Of a stretch of 64,000 nucleotides of DNA, positions 1 through 6,509 are shown piece after piece (the stretch's first letter is position 1; every line of letters begins with the position of its first letter). Where the stretch lies: positions 186,001 through 250,000 of the forward strand of contig NZ_JABRXF010000001.1 in assembly GCF_013266695.1 (NCBI RefSeq). The letters run 5' to 3'. A program made the translations under genes and the position numbers. This stretch comes from Hongsoonwoonella zoysiae. GTDB lineage: Bacteria > Pseudomonadota > Alphaproteobacteria > Rhizobiales > Stappiaceae. A model generated the notes under the pieces. It was not told the DNA's origin, made no database searches, and saw only the letters and a list, made by a program, of their open reading frames with translations.

Positions 1-665
1 AACAATACTTAGGAGGGCTTGAAAATCTCGGCCCTGTAAACGTCGAAAAACGTGTATTCGTCGAAGACTGGGAAGCCCGGCTCTTCGGCGTCCACATGAC
101 AATGATGGGCACCGGCATCTGGGCCTGGCCGCATCTGCGCGTCAAGGCCGAGGGCATGAACCCGCTCGATTACTTCAAGTATCGCTACTACATCAAGTGG
201 CTCGGCGGCATGTGTGCTTTCCTGATAGAGCGCGGTTATATCGACGAAAATGAACTTGATGAACTGACCGCGCACTTCCTCGCAAATCCCGATGCGCCGT
301 TGCCGGAAAAGGGCAACAAGAACATTACCGATAAGGTCGTCGACTACCTTTGGACGGGCGACGATCCCTATCGCGATGTCGTCATCAACCCGATTTTCAG
401 GGAAGGCCAACGCGTGCAGGTGAAGGACATGCCTTCCGCGGTCCATACGCGCCTGCCTGGTTACCTGCGCAACAAGATCGGAGTGGTAGACGAGGTTTAT
501 CCCAAGGCAATCCTCTATTCGGACAGCGTGCCCACGGACAGCGTCAGCACACCCCAGCCGATCTATCGAGTGAAGTTCATGACGCGCGATATCTGGGCCG
601 ATATCCCCGATACCGACGACATCATCTACAACGACTGCTTCGAAACCTACCTCGAGGCTGCGTGA
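1..665 (+). CDS. nthB: Nitrile hydratase beta subunit (5' end outside window)
   Basis: This is the beta subunit of nitrile hydratase, which with alpha hydrates nitriles to amides in the cytoplasm. The reading frame is open from base 3, upstream of the first in-window ATG at 96. It already reads the conserved beta-subunit N-terminal stretch GLENLGPV followed by the acidic/aromatic segment ending FGVH, so the true start lies just left of the window. The remainder matches the family in order: the MNPLDYFKYRYYIKWL helix region, an ERGYIDENELDE segment, the GQRVQVK SH3-like barrel strand, the HTRLPGYLRNKIGVVDEVY motif, and the terminal ..YRVKF..DIW..ETYLEA tail. It lies upstream of alpha, the beta-alpha order known for cobalt-type enzymes. 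Only a few dozen residues are missing, as judged from the family length of about 215-230 aa. Confidence 0.93.
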   Translation, partial: QYLGGLENLGPVNVEKRVFVEDWEARLFGVHMTMMGTGIWAWPHLRVKAEGMNPLDYFKYRYYIKWLGGMCAFLIERGYIDENELDELTAHFLANPDAPLPEKGNKNITDKVVDYLWTGDDPYRDVVINPIFREGQRVQVKDMPSAVHTRLPGYLRNKIGVVDEVYPKAILYSDSVPTDSVSTPQPIYRVKFMTRDIWADIPDTDDIIYNDCFETYLEAA

Positions 666-681
666 TCTTCGTCCGAAGATC
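664..681 (+). other. Intercistronic hairpin after nthB
   Basis: GATCTTCG and CGAAGATC form a perfect 8-bp inverted repeat with a 2-base spacer, beginning within the nthB stop codon. No T tract follows, so it is more likely an mRNA-stabilising or translation-spacing hairpin than a terminator between the beta and alpha cistrons. Confidence 0.4.
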
Positions 682-746
682 CGCCTTGTCCGCACGAAGT
701 TACGGACAGACCACTGTTTGAAGCCATCCACACGGGAACAGCAAAA

Positions 747-1370
747 ATGTCCACCGAAAAAGACAAACACGGTCATCACGACCATCTTCGCGAAGGCGAG
801 AGCTACTACGCCGCGCGCACGAAGGCGTTGGAGTCTCTGTTTCGCGAGAAGAAGCTTATCGGCACCGACACGGTCGATCGCGTGATCAACTTCTTCGATC
901 TGGAAATGGGCCCCTTCAATGGCGCCAAGGTTTGCGCCAGGGCGTGGACGGACGGAGAGTTCAAGAAGCGCCTCCTCGATGACTGCAACGCCGCCATCGC
1001 GGAACTCGGACTGCGTGACGGCATCGAGGGCGAAAACCTGAAGGTCGTGGAATGCACGCCCAAGGTCCATCACATGGTGTCCTGCACGTTGTGTTCCTGC
1101 TGGCCGTGGCCGCTCCTGGGCCTGCCGCCCTACTGGTTCAAGGATCCGGTCTTCCGGGCCCGTGTCGTGCGCGAGCCGCGCGAAGTCCTCAAGGATTTCG
1201 GCGTCGAACTCGACCCGTCGGTAAGGGTCGAAGTCTGGGACAGCAGCGCGCAGATCCGTTACTTCGTCCTCCCGAACCGTCCCGAAGGCACTGAAGGATG
1301 GGATGAAGAGAAGCTTGCCGCGCTCATCTCCACCGAAGCGATGCAAGGACTGGATCTCGTTACGGCCTGA
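747..1370 (+). CDS. nthA: Nitrile hydratase alpha subunit, cobalt type
   Basis: This is the metal-bearing alpha subunit of nitrile hydratase (207 aa). The claw motif C-T-L-C-S-C lies at residues 113-118. In this family Thr in the third position marks cobalt enzymes and Ser marks iron enzymes, and two of the three cysteines are normally oxidised to sulfinic and sulfenic acids. The motif is followed by WPWPLLGLPPYWFKDP and by RVVREPREVL, both family hallmarks. The N-terminus carries a His-rich HGHHDH stretch common in cobalt-type alphas. The residue before the first Cys is Ser rather than the usual Val, and the residue after the last Cys is Trp rather than Tyr. Clustering with CbtA/CbtB cobalt transport genes independently supports cobalt use. 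The start ATG follows an A-rich spacer 81 bases after nthB. Confidence 0.95.
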   Translation: MSTEKDKHGHHDHLREGESYYAARTKALESLFREKKLIGTDTVDRVINFFDLEMGPFNGAKVCARAWTDGEFKKRLLDDCNAAIAELGLRDGIEGENLKVVECTPKVHHMVSCTLCSCWPWPLLGLPPYWFKDPVFRARVVREPREVLKDFGVELDPSVRVEVWDSSAQIRYFVLPNRPEGTEGWDEEKLAALISTEAMQGLDLVTA

Positions 1371-1411
1371 TCTTCATCACTTCGCAGGTACAGCAGGAAC
1401 GGAGAAGTAAA

Positions 1412-1591
1412 ATGGAACATTCAGCGGCCACAGTCACGAGGCCAGTTGCAATTACAGAACAACTTAAAGCGGTATCCATCCTCACCGCACTTGGGATGTT
1501 CATCGTGTTCGGCGTCGGTTTCGCCCAGATTTCGGCGGCACATAACGCCGCTCATGACACGCGGCACGCCATAGGATTCCCCTGCCACTAG
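1412..1591 (+). CDS. cbtB: CbtB-type cobalt transporter subunit (59 aa)
   Basis: This small membrane protein has one hydrophobic segment (about residues 21-41, AVSILTALGMFIVFGVGF) and the terminal motif HDTRHAIGFPCH. That His/Cys-rich ending is the signature of CbtB, a predicted cobalt-uptake subunit normally paired with CbtA. A GGAG-containing ribosome site (ggagaagtaaa) precedes the ATG, and the gene starts 41 bases after nthA, so it probably shares the nitrile hydratase transcript. CbtA sits about 5 kb downstream at 6510-7286, an unusual separation of the pair. The inferred role is supplying Co to the nitrile hydratase alpha subunit. Confidence 0.9.
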   Translation: MEHSAATVTRPVAITEQLKAVSILTALGMFIVFGVGFAQISAAHNAAHDTRHAIGFPCH

Positions 1592-1673
1592 TGCTCCGAA
1601 TCCGACATTCGCCTCCCGCTTCTGGTTGCGTTCGGGCAAATGCCGGAATCGAAAGGAGCACTGGTACCCCTGA

Positions 1674-1689
1674 GTTCGAAGGAGCGAAT
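1674..1689 (+). promoter_or_regulatory. Candidate ANTAR-type hexaloop stem
   Basis: GTTCG and CGAAT form a 5-bp stem (one G-U) closing the six-base loop AAGGAG. ANTAR proteins recognise paired stem-loops whose six-base loops have A at position 1 and G at position 4, which this loop satisfies. A second, weaker candidate (CGC/GCG closing ATCGAG) follows about 40 bases downstream near 1730-1742. Short stems like these arise easily by chance. Confidence 0.3.
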
Positions 1690-1773
1690 ACAGGAAGTCC
1701 TGACACGTTCAAAGCGTTCAGCATGTCCGCATCGAGGCGTCTTTGCCACGGCGCAAGTTGAACTCCCCGGCGC

Positions 1774-1829
1774 CCACCTCCCAAGGCCCGGACCTGGGAG
1801 GTGGCCTGACCCCCTTCAGGCCGCCTCCC
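1774..1829 (+). promoter_or_regulatory. Mutually exclusive hairpin pair (attenuator-like)
   Basis: Hairpin A pairs 1774-1783 with 1795-1804 (10 perfect bp). Hairpin B pairs 1796-1809 with 1816-1829 (14 bp with one G-U, loop CCCCCT). The two stems share bases 1796-1804, so only one can form at a time. Hairpin B is followed by GTTTAT at 1831, a poor but present T-rich start. This is the geometry of an antiterminator/terminator switch. Which state terminates, and whether the AmiR-like protein chooses, is inferred from the neighbouring genes. Confidence 0.55.
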
Positions 1830-1851
1830 CGTTTATCAGACCGCGATGCGT

Positions 1852-1887
1852 GGCCGGCCCGGAAGACAAACAGCCGAAGGGCCGGCC
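1852..1887 (+). other. GC-rich hairpin in leader
   Basis: GGCCGGCCC (1852-1860) and GGGCCGGCC (1879-1887) form a perfect 9-bp stem around an 18-base loop, downstream of the alternative hairpins and about 125 bases before the DUF1097 start. No T run follows. Confidence 0.45.
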
Positions 1888-2012
1888 CGCCGAACCGCCG
1901 GCATCGTCGCAGACAGACAAGAAGCGCGACATGCCACTGAAGACGAAGGCTGCGGACCAACACCGCGATGCCAAAGCCGGCGGAGAGGGAAAGAAAAAAG
2001 TGAGGAGCCACT

Positions 2013-2540
2013 ATGTCGAAGATTACTGCACTGGCCATCAGCGTATCGATACTTGGCGGTATCGCCACCTGGTTGTTCCTATCGGTCGGGACGATCCTGA
2101 TTTGGGCGGCCTTCGTCGCTTGGGCATGCTTTTATTTTTCAGGGGGTGATGAGGCCGCCCTGAAAAGCACCATCGCCTCGAATATTTTCGGCGTGATCGT
2201 GGCATCCACCACGGCAGTGGTGATCCTCGCAGTGCCGATGGCCGATCAGATCGGGGCGAATATCTGGGCAAGCCTTGTCGTGACCGCTTCGATCGCGATC
2301 TACATCCTGGCAGCCAATATCGCGATCATCTCGTCGATCCCGGGGACGACCCTCGGATATGCGGCCACTTTCGCTTATCTGCTGCAGACGCCGGACAGGC
2401 TCTCGCTGCAGGCGGTTCTGTCCCTCAGCCTTGAGAGTTCCTATCTCGTCGTGCCGCTTTCGATGGTGATCGGTGCGCTATTCGCCTACGCCTCGGCAAA
2501 GGCTGCCGAGGTGATTTCGGTACAAACGCAACCCGGCTGA
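2013..2540 (+). CDS. DUF1097 family inner-membrane protein
   Basis: This 175-aa protein is almost wholly hydrophobic, with about five to six predicted membrane spans. It opens with a start typical of DUF1097 proteins (SILGGIATWLFLSVGTILIWAAFVAWACFYFSGG split over spans 1-2) followed by LKSTIASNIFGVI. Function of the family is not established. Its position directly after the structured leader and before the amide sensor suggests uptake or efflux of small amides, nitriles or ammonia, by analogy with AmiS in other amidase operons; that is inference. The start follows a good GAGGAG ribosome site. The C-terminal 15 residues are soluble. Confidence 0.75.
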   Translation: MSKITALAISVSILGGIATWLFLSVGTILIWAAFVAWACFYFSGGDEAALKSTIASNIFGVIVASTTAVVILAVPMADQIGANIWASLVVTASIAIYILAANIAIISSIPGTTLGYAATFAYLLQTPDRLSLQAVLSLSLESSYLVVPLSMVIGALFAYASAKAAEVISVQTQPG

Positions 2541-2708
2541 GGCCGGCCTCCAGGACCGGGTCGGAAGGGGGTAGCCATGTGAAATGGCCCAAGTCCCACT
2601 CCCGTCCCGGCTGTGGCAACAAACATTGGAACCCGTGGCTGACCGTCCGATGAGGGGCCGACCTGCAGGGACCACCGCAAAACCGGCACAACCCTTTCGC
2701 CAACAAGC
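2541..2708 (+). other. Short non-coding gap before the amide sensor gene
   Basis: 168 bases without a supported gene. It contains a small hairpin (GCCAT/ATGGC around 2575-2589) and other GC-rich partial repeats but no clear T tract or promoter. Confidence 0.35.
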
Positions 2709-3926
2709 GTGAGTGACATGACCAAAGGCAAGAAAGACAAGGATACGGTACCGATCGGCTTAGTCTTTTCGCTAACCGGTTCGTACAGCACGATCGGCCA
2801 GGAAATGCACAATGGTGCCATGCTGGCGGTTCAGGAGGTCAACGCCTGTGATGATTTCGATTTCAAGCTTGTGCCGACGACACAGGATCCCGGCGGAGAT
2901 CTGACGAACTACCGCACCATGTGCGAAGGCCTTCTGCGCCAGGGCATGCGACACGTTGTCGGATGCTACACCTCGATTAGCCGCAAGGAAGTCATCCCCG
3001 TCTTCGAAAAGCTCGACGGTTTGCTCTGGTATCCTTCGCACTACGAAGGTTTCGAGCACTGCGGCAACGTCATCTACAGCGGCGCCTCGCCAAATCAGCA
3101 TATCGTGCCGCTCGCCGCCTACATGCTGCAGGAATATGGCGACCGGGCCTATTGCATCGGCTCGAATTACATCTGGGCCTGGGAAAACAACCGCATCCTG
3201 CGCGAGATAATGACCGGATGCGGCGGTACGGTGGAGTTCGAAAGGTATCTGCCGGTCGGTTCTCTCGATGTCGACCGTATCGTCAGCGAAATACTGGCGG
3301 TCAAGCCGTCCTTTGTCTTCAGTTCATTCATCGGTACGTCAAGTTACGCCTTCATGGAGAAGTTCCAGAGCGCGCGTAGACAATTCGAAGGGCTGGAAGC
3401 GGGCGAAATCCCGATCTGCAGTTGCACGCTGTCCGAGCCCGAACTGAAGAAACTGAGCCCGGCGGCCGTTTCGGGCCATATTGCGTCGAGCGTCTATTTC
3501 CAGAGCATGAAGCGGGAAGAAAACGACCGTTTCGTAGCGGCCTACAAGAAGAGATTCGGCGCGCAGAGCGTTACTTCTGCCGATGCGGAAGCATCCTACA
3601 ATGCAGTGAAGTTACTGGCGTTAGCGATACAGCGATCACAGTCTCAAAATATCGATGATGTCAAGCAAGCCCTTTATTCAATCGAGTTCGAAGCCCCTCA
3701 AGGCTTGGTAAAAGTGGATCAGGACAATAATCATTGCTACCTGACGCCTTCACTTGGCATTTCCAATAAAGACGGTCAATTCGATATTATTTGGTCATCC
3801 AGCAAATTTGTTAAGCCGGATCCTTATCTTGTCAATTTCAATTCACAGGAGTTCTATAAAAATGTCAAACTGAAGAATGGGCCGTCGACCCGCAAAGACC
3901 GTACCCGGCTGAGGATGGTCCAATGA
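2709..3926 (+). CDS. amiC: AmiC-like cytoplasmic amide sensor (periplasmic-binding-protein fold)
   Basis: The protein has the type I branched-chain-amino-acid/urea binding-protein fold (PIGLVFSLTGSYSTIGQEMHNGAMLAVQEVN start, then DPGGD, and VGCYTSISRKEVIPVFEKLDGLLWYPSHYEG). It lacks any signal peptide: the N-terminus is hydrophilic and Lys-rich. That combination matches AmiC, the amide-responsive negative regulator that sequesters the antiterminator AmiR, rather than the transporter subunits it resembles. The next gene is the AmiR-like partner, overlapping by 4 bases. The start is GTG at 2709; an ATG at 2718 is equally possible. Its inferred ligand is the amide made by nitrile hydratase. It could also be a urea/formamide-type (FmdD-like) binding protein, but the missing signal argues against that. 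Confidence 0.82.
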   Translation: MSDMTKGKKDKDTVPIGLVFSLTGSYSTIGQEMHNGAMLAVQEVNACDDFDFKLVPTTQDPGGDLTNYRTMCEGLLRQGMRHVVGCYTSISRKEVIPVFEKLDGLLWYPSHYEGFEHCGNVIYSGASPNQHIVPLAAYMLQEYGDRAYCIGSNYIWAWENNRILREIMTGCGGTVEFERYLPVGSLDVDRIVSEILAVKPSFVFSSFIGTSSYAFMEKFQSARRQFEGLEAGEIPICSCTLSEPELKKLSPAAVSGHIASSVYFQSMKREENDRFVAAYKKRFGAQSVTSADAEASYNAVKLLALAIQRSQSQNIDDVKQALYSIEFEAPQGLVKVDQDNNHCYLTPSLGISNKDGQFDIIWSSSKFVKPDPYLVNFNSQEFYKNVKLKNGPSTRKDRTRLRMVQ

Positions 3927-4537
3927 GCAGGTTCAGACTACCGAACTTCTCTGGCCAGAGGGCCATGGTTGTCCACCCTGAGGACGCGAACACCAAACTT
4001 CTGACGGAGCAGTTGAGGAAACTCGGCCTGCGCACCGAAACGTCGTGGCCCGCGCACGGTATCAAGGTGGACGATTTCGACGTCCTGTTCTTCGACGCGG
4101 ACCGTGGCTGTTCGGAGCAATTCCGCTGGGAGCCGGGGGCTTCGCCGATACCGCTGATCGCGCTTCTGGGGTCCGAAGCGCCTGGCCGTATCGAGTGGAC
4201 GCTTTCGCAGATGCCGGCGGCCTACATCCTCAAGCCCGTTCGTTCGACCGGCGTATTCAGTGCATTGGCGATTGCCTTTCACAATTACGAATACATGGAA
4301 CGGATGCAGCGAAAAATTGCGGATCTGGGCGATCGTCTTCGTGCAAGGCCATTGGTGACGGAGGCCATCCAGATGCTCGCGGTCGAGTTCGGTCTCGGTA
4401 ACAGCGATGCCTACCGCGTGTTGAGAACACAGGCCATGCGCAAGCAGGTGTCGGTGGAAGCACTTTGCGAGCAGATCGTGGCGTCCCGTTCGTTGGCGCC
4501 CCTTCACTGGCGCGGCGACACGGCTGAAAGCAGATAG
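3923..4537 (+). CDS. amiR: AmiR-like ANTAR-domain transcription antiterminator
   Basis: This 204-aa protein has an N-terminal pseudo-receiver region (about residues 10-120, with VLFFDAD and YILKPV near the usual receiver positions but no full phospho-acceptor set). A coiled-coil linker (YEYMERMQRKIADLGDRL) follows, then a C-terminal ANTAR three-helix domain (about 135-190, RPLVTEAIQMLAVEFGLGNSDAYRVLRTQAMRK split over helices). This is the AmiR architecture: the protein binds nascent leader RNA and blocks termination when released from AmiC. The ATG overlaps the amiC stop as ATGA, implying translational coupling and equimolar partners. Likely targets are the leaders at 1592-2012 and 4538-4678. 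Confidence 0.87.
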   Translation: MSRFRLPNFSGQRAMVVHPEDANTKLLTEQLRKLGLRTETSWPAHGIKVDDFDVLFFDADRGCSEQFRWEPGASPIPLIALLGSEAPGRIEWTLSQMPAAYILKPVRSTGVFSALAIAFHNYEYMERMQRKIADLGDRLRARPLVTEAIQMLAVEFGLGNSDAYRVLRTQAMRKQVSVEALCEQIVASRSLAPLHWRGDTAESR

Positions 4538-4678
4538 CCGTCATTCCAAGTCGATGCAAAAGGCCGCGGTTTTCGCGGAACGACGGCGCTCGCCCTGTCA
4601 ACCATCCACCGCGGTCGTTTGGGACGAAGGCACAGGACGGGGAGCCCCGTTTGAAATTTGAAATCGAAGGAGGTTGAT
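4538..4678 (+). promoter_or_regulatory. Leader with terminator-like hairpin before the formamidase gene
   Basis: 141 bases between amiR and the amidase. ACGGG/CCCGT (4637-4650, loop GAGC) is followed by TTTGAAATTTG and then directly by the ribosome site AAGGAGG. A second small stem CCGCG/CGCGG lies upstream near 4583-4597. A weak terminator placed just before a ribosome site, next to an antiterminator gene, would fit antitermination control of the amidase. Confidence 0.4.
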
Positions 4679-5665
4679 ATGGAATGGTTGAACAGCTCAT
4701 GGATGCACCGCGAAGGCCTGGCACGCGGCAGCGAAGGAAGAACGCATCACCTGACCGAGGAAGCCCAGGGCAAATACCACTATGTCTACGGCCCGTTTCC
4801 GGATCCCGTCCTTCAGGTCGCGCCTGGTGACCTCGTGGTGGTCGAAACGAAAGATGCCTTCGAGGGCAAGATCGAGCGGGAAACCGACAGCCCATCGGAA
4901 ATCCTCAATGTACCGTTTCTCAACCCGCAATGCGGGCCGATCGCCGTCGAAGGCGCGGAAAAGGGCGATATCATCGCGATCAGGATCCACTCGATCAAAC
5001 CGCGCGGGCCGCAACCGGTCGGCACGACGGCGTTGATCGCGGAATTCGGCGGACTTGTCGGAACGGCTCATACCGCGGTTTTGAACGAAGCGCTTCCGGA
5101 GAAAGTGAAAAAGATGAACGTTACGGAAGATGGCGTTGAGTTCAATAGCAAGATTACCATCCCCTACGAGCCTTTCATCGGAACGTTGGGCGTCAGCCCG
5201 GAGATCGAGGCTGTAACGTCGCTGCAGCCGGATTACTGGGGCGGGAACATGGATGTCCCGGATGTCGCGCCAGGAGCGATCGTCTATTTTCCGGTGCACC
5301 GCAAGGATGGATACGTCTACCTCGGCGACTGTCATGCAGCACAGGGGGACGGCGAATTGTGCGGCGTCGCGGTCGAAATGGCATCGACGACCACAATCCA
5401 GATCGACGTCATCAAGAACCGCCACATTGCCTGGCCGCGCCTCGAAAACGAAGATTTCATCATGACGCTCGGCTCTGCACGACCGATGGAGGATGCGGCC
5501 CGCATTGCCTACCGCGAACTCATCAACTGGCTGGTCGAAGATTACGGATGGGACAAGCTCGAAGCATATTTCTTTCTCACCCAGGCTGGCCGCGTCAGAC
5601 TCGGAAACATGGTGGATCCGAAGTACACCATCGGGGCGTCGATCGCGAAATCCTATCTCGCGTAA
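4679..5665 (+). CDS. Formamidase/acetamidase (FmdA/AmdA family)
   Basis: This 328-aa hydrolase of the FmdA_AmdA family converts small amides to carboxylate plus ammonia. Family features seen are ETKDAFEG, FLNPQCGPIAVEGAEKGD, the IHSIKP strand, the IPYEPFIGTLGVSPE block, GGNMDVPDVAPGA, and GDCHAAQGDGELCGVAVE, which carries the conserved acidic and His residues. The ATG at 4679 is chosen because AAGGAGGTTGAT sits ideally before it; a TTG at 4658 would add seven residues. In this cluster it would take the amide from nitrile hydratase to the acid, so the locus can deliver nitrogen from simple nitriles. The family prefers formamide or acetamide, suggesting small substrates such as acetonitrile. 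Confidence 0.9.
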   Translation: MEWLNSSWMHREGLARGSEGRTHHLTEEAQGKYHYVYGPFPDPVLQVAPGDLVVVETKDAFEGKIERETDSPSEILNVPFLNPQCGPIAVEGAEKGDIIAIRIHSIKPRGPQPVGTTALIAEFGGLVGTAHTAVLNEALPEKVKKMNVTEDGVEFNSKITIPYEPFIGTLGVSPEIEAVTSLQPDYWGGNMDVPDVAPGAIVYFPVHRKDGYVYLGDCHAAQGDGELCGVAVEMASTTTIQIDVIKNRHIAWPRLENEDFIMTLGSARPMEDAARIAYRELINWLVEDYGWDKLEAYFFLTQAGRVRLGNMVDPKYTIGASIAKSYLA

Positions 5666-5735
5666 CGGTCGGTCTAAGCCCGTATATCCTTACTAGGCGC
5701 TCATAATTTCAGCGCTGCGATCGTGTAGTGATTAG

Positions 5736-5763
5736 CACCCTGCCGGGATTTTTCGGCAGGGTG
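5736..5763 (+). terminator. Hairpin downstream of the formamidase gene
   Basis: CACCCTGCCG and CGGCAGGGTG form a perfect 10-bp stem around GGATTTTT, about 70 bases after the amidase stop. The T run lies in the loop and AAGTAAATA follows, so termination efficiency is uncertain, but it marks the end of the amiC-amiR-amidase unit. The next 150 bases (to about 5925) are strongly AT-rich with no gene. Confidence 0.55.
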
Positions 5764-5928
5764 AAGTAAATACGCGAATTTTACATATTTAAAATATACT
5801 AATATATGGAGACCCTCATTATTTTACTGTTTAGTATGCGTTTATCAAATAATCTACTGAGTTATTTTCTTTTTTGCTTTTTTTATTGCTATTATTTGCG
5901 GTTCATGATGTAATTTTTAAACGCTCTC

Positions 5929-6026
5929 GGCCGTGGAGTAAGACGGCTTCGGGAGTTCTGAAAAATATCGTGCCACGGCACACAGGCATCGCAGCCTCCC
6001 GGGTTTTCACCCGAGGGGCTTTTTTT
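5929..6026 (+). ncRNA. Candidate small RNA or attenuated leader ending in an intrinsic terminator
   Basis: GCCGTGG (5930-5936) can pair with CCACGGC (5973-5979), enclosing a smaller GGCTTCGG turn. This is followed at 5993-6026 by a textbook terminator and then the activator gene at 6059. AT-rich DNA immediately upstream (5770-5925) could supply a promoter. The element could be a free-standing sRNA or a cis leader controlling the activator-cbtA pair. No known riboswitch consensus (for example a B12 box) was recognised. Confidence 0.4.
5993..6026 (+). terminator. Intrinsic terminator upstream of the nitrile hydratase activator
   Basis: A 12-bp stem pairs 5993-6004 with 6009-6020, with one G-U and one mismatch, around a TTTC loop and followed by a run of seven T. 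It sits 33 bases before the activator ATG and so could act as an attenuator for it. Confidence 0.75.
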
Positions 6027-6058
6027 GTGTTTGCGCCAGAAGGGGAAGGAGCACCGAA

Positions 6059-6412
6059 ATGCAGAATCTCGAGCAGAGCTATATCGATACTCTAAACGGC
6101 AGCGTTGCGGAGCCGCCGCGCCGCTGCGACCGGCTGACGTTCGATGAACCCTGGCAAAGTCGCGCCTTCGGAATGGTGTTGGCGCTGTCGGAGGACAAGG
6201 TCTTCGATTACGAGGATTTTCGCCAAAGCCTGATCGCCACGATCAGCGACTGGGAGAAGGGGCACAGCGTCGACGACCAATCCTGGGAATACTACGAGCA
6301 GTGGCTGAGGGCATTCGAGCGACTGGCGGTGAGCCGAGGGCTGGTTTCAGCCGAGGAAATCGATCGACGTACGGAAGAGTTCCGGAACAAGACGCGTACC
6401 GAATCCTTCTGA
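6059..6412 (+). CDS. nthE: Nitrile hydratase activator / accessory protein (P14K type)
   Basis: This 117-aa protein resembles the N-terminal part of nitrile hydratase beta: RCDRLTFDEPWQSRAFGMVLALSEDKVFDYEDFRQSLIATI followed by a WEYYEQWLRAFERLAVSRGLVSAEEIDRRTEEF tail. This is the nitrile hydratase accessory family, whose P14K/NthE members are needed to insert cobalt by subunit exchange with alpha. The ATG follows GGAAGGAGCACC. It is separated from the structural genes by about 4.7 kb of regulatory and amidase genes, yet sits next to cbtA, giving a local cobalt-delivery pair. Confidence 0.88.
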   Translation: MQNLEQSYIDTLNGSVAEPPRRCDRLTFDEPWQSRAFGMVLALSEDKVFDYEDFRQSLIATISDWEKGHSVDDQSWEYYEQWLRAFERLAVSRGLVSAEEIDRRTEEFRNKTRTESF

Positions 6413-6509
6413 ACGCGCGGTCATCAATGCCGATACGAACACATTGGGCGAGGTGAGAGTTTCGAAAGGATATCGCCTCGCGGGATTCAGTGACCTGAGG
6501 ATCGTCCAA

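Larger units (their letters stand above)
1592..2012 (+). promoter_or_regulatory. 421-nt structured untranslated leader upstream of the amide-sensing genes
   Basis: No convincing gene lies between cbtB and the DUF1097 gene. The stretch holds several inverted repeats. An imperfect long hairpin (AGTGCTCC 1590-1597 with GGAGCACT 1655-1662) begins at the cbtB stop. A short stem at 1674-1689 has the hexaloop AAGGAG. Two alternative GC-rich hairpins lie at 1774-1829, and a 9-bp GC stem at 1852-1887. Because an ANTAR-domain antiterminator (AmiR-like) is encoded just downstream, and AmiR-class proteins act on leader RNA, this is the best place for its target. That assignment is inference. Confidence 0.55.

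Noticed and set aside
9-1346. Long open frame on the minus strand opposite the nitrile hydratase genes
   Set aside because: It is antisense to two well-supported family genes; its translation is Arg/Val-rich low-information sequence with no motif.
1640-2149. Open frames within the leader between cbtB and the DUF1097 gene
   Set aside because: Translations are Pro/Arg-rich without motifs, and the stretch is dominated by strong hairpins, fitting a structured RNA leader better.
5929-6026. Cobalamin riboswitch ahead of the activator and cbtA
   Set aside because: Cbt genes are often B12-controlled, but no B12-box-like consensus or the needed length of structured leader was found here.
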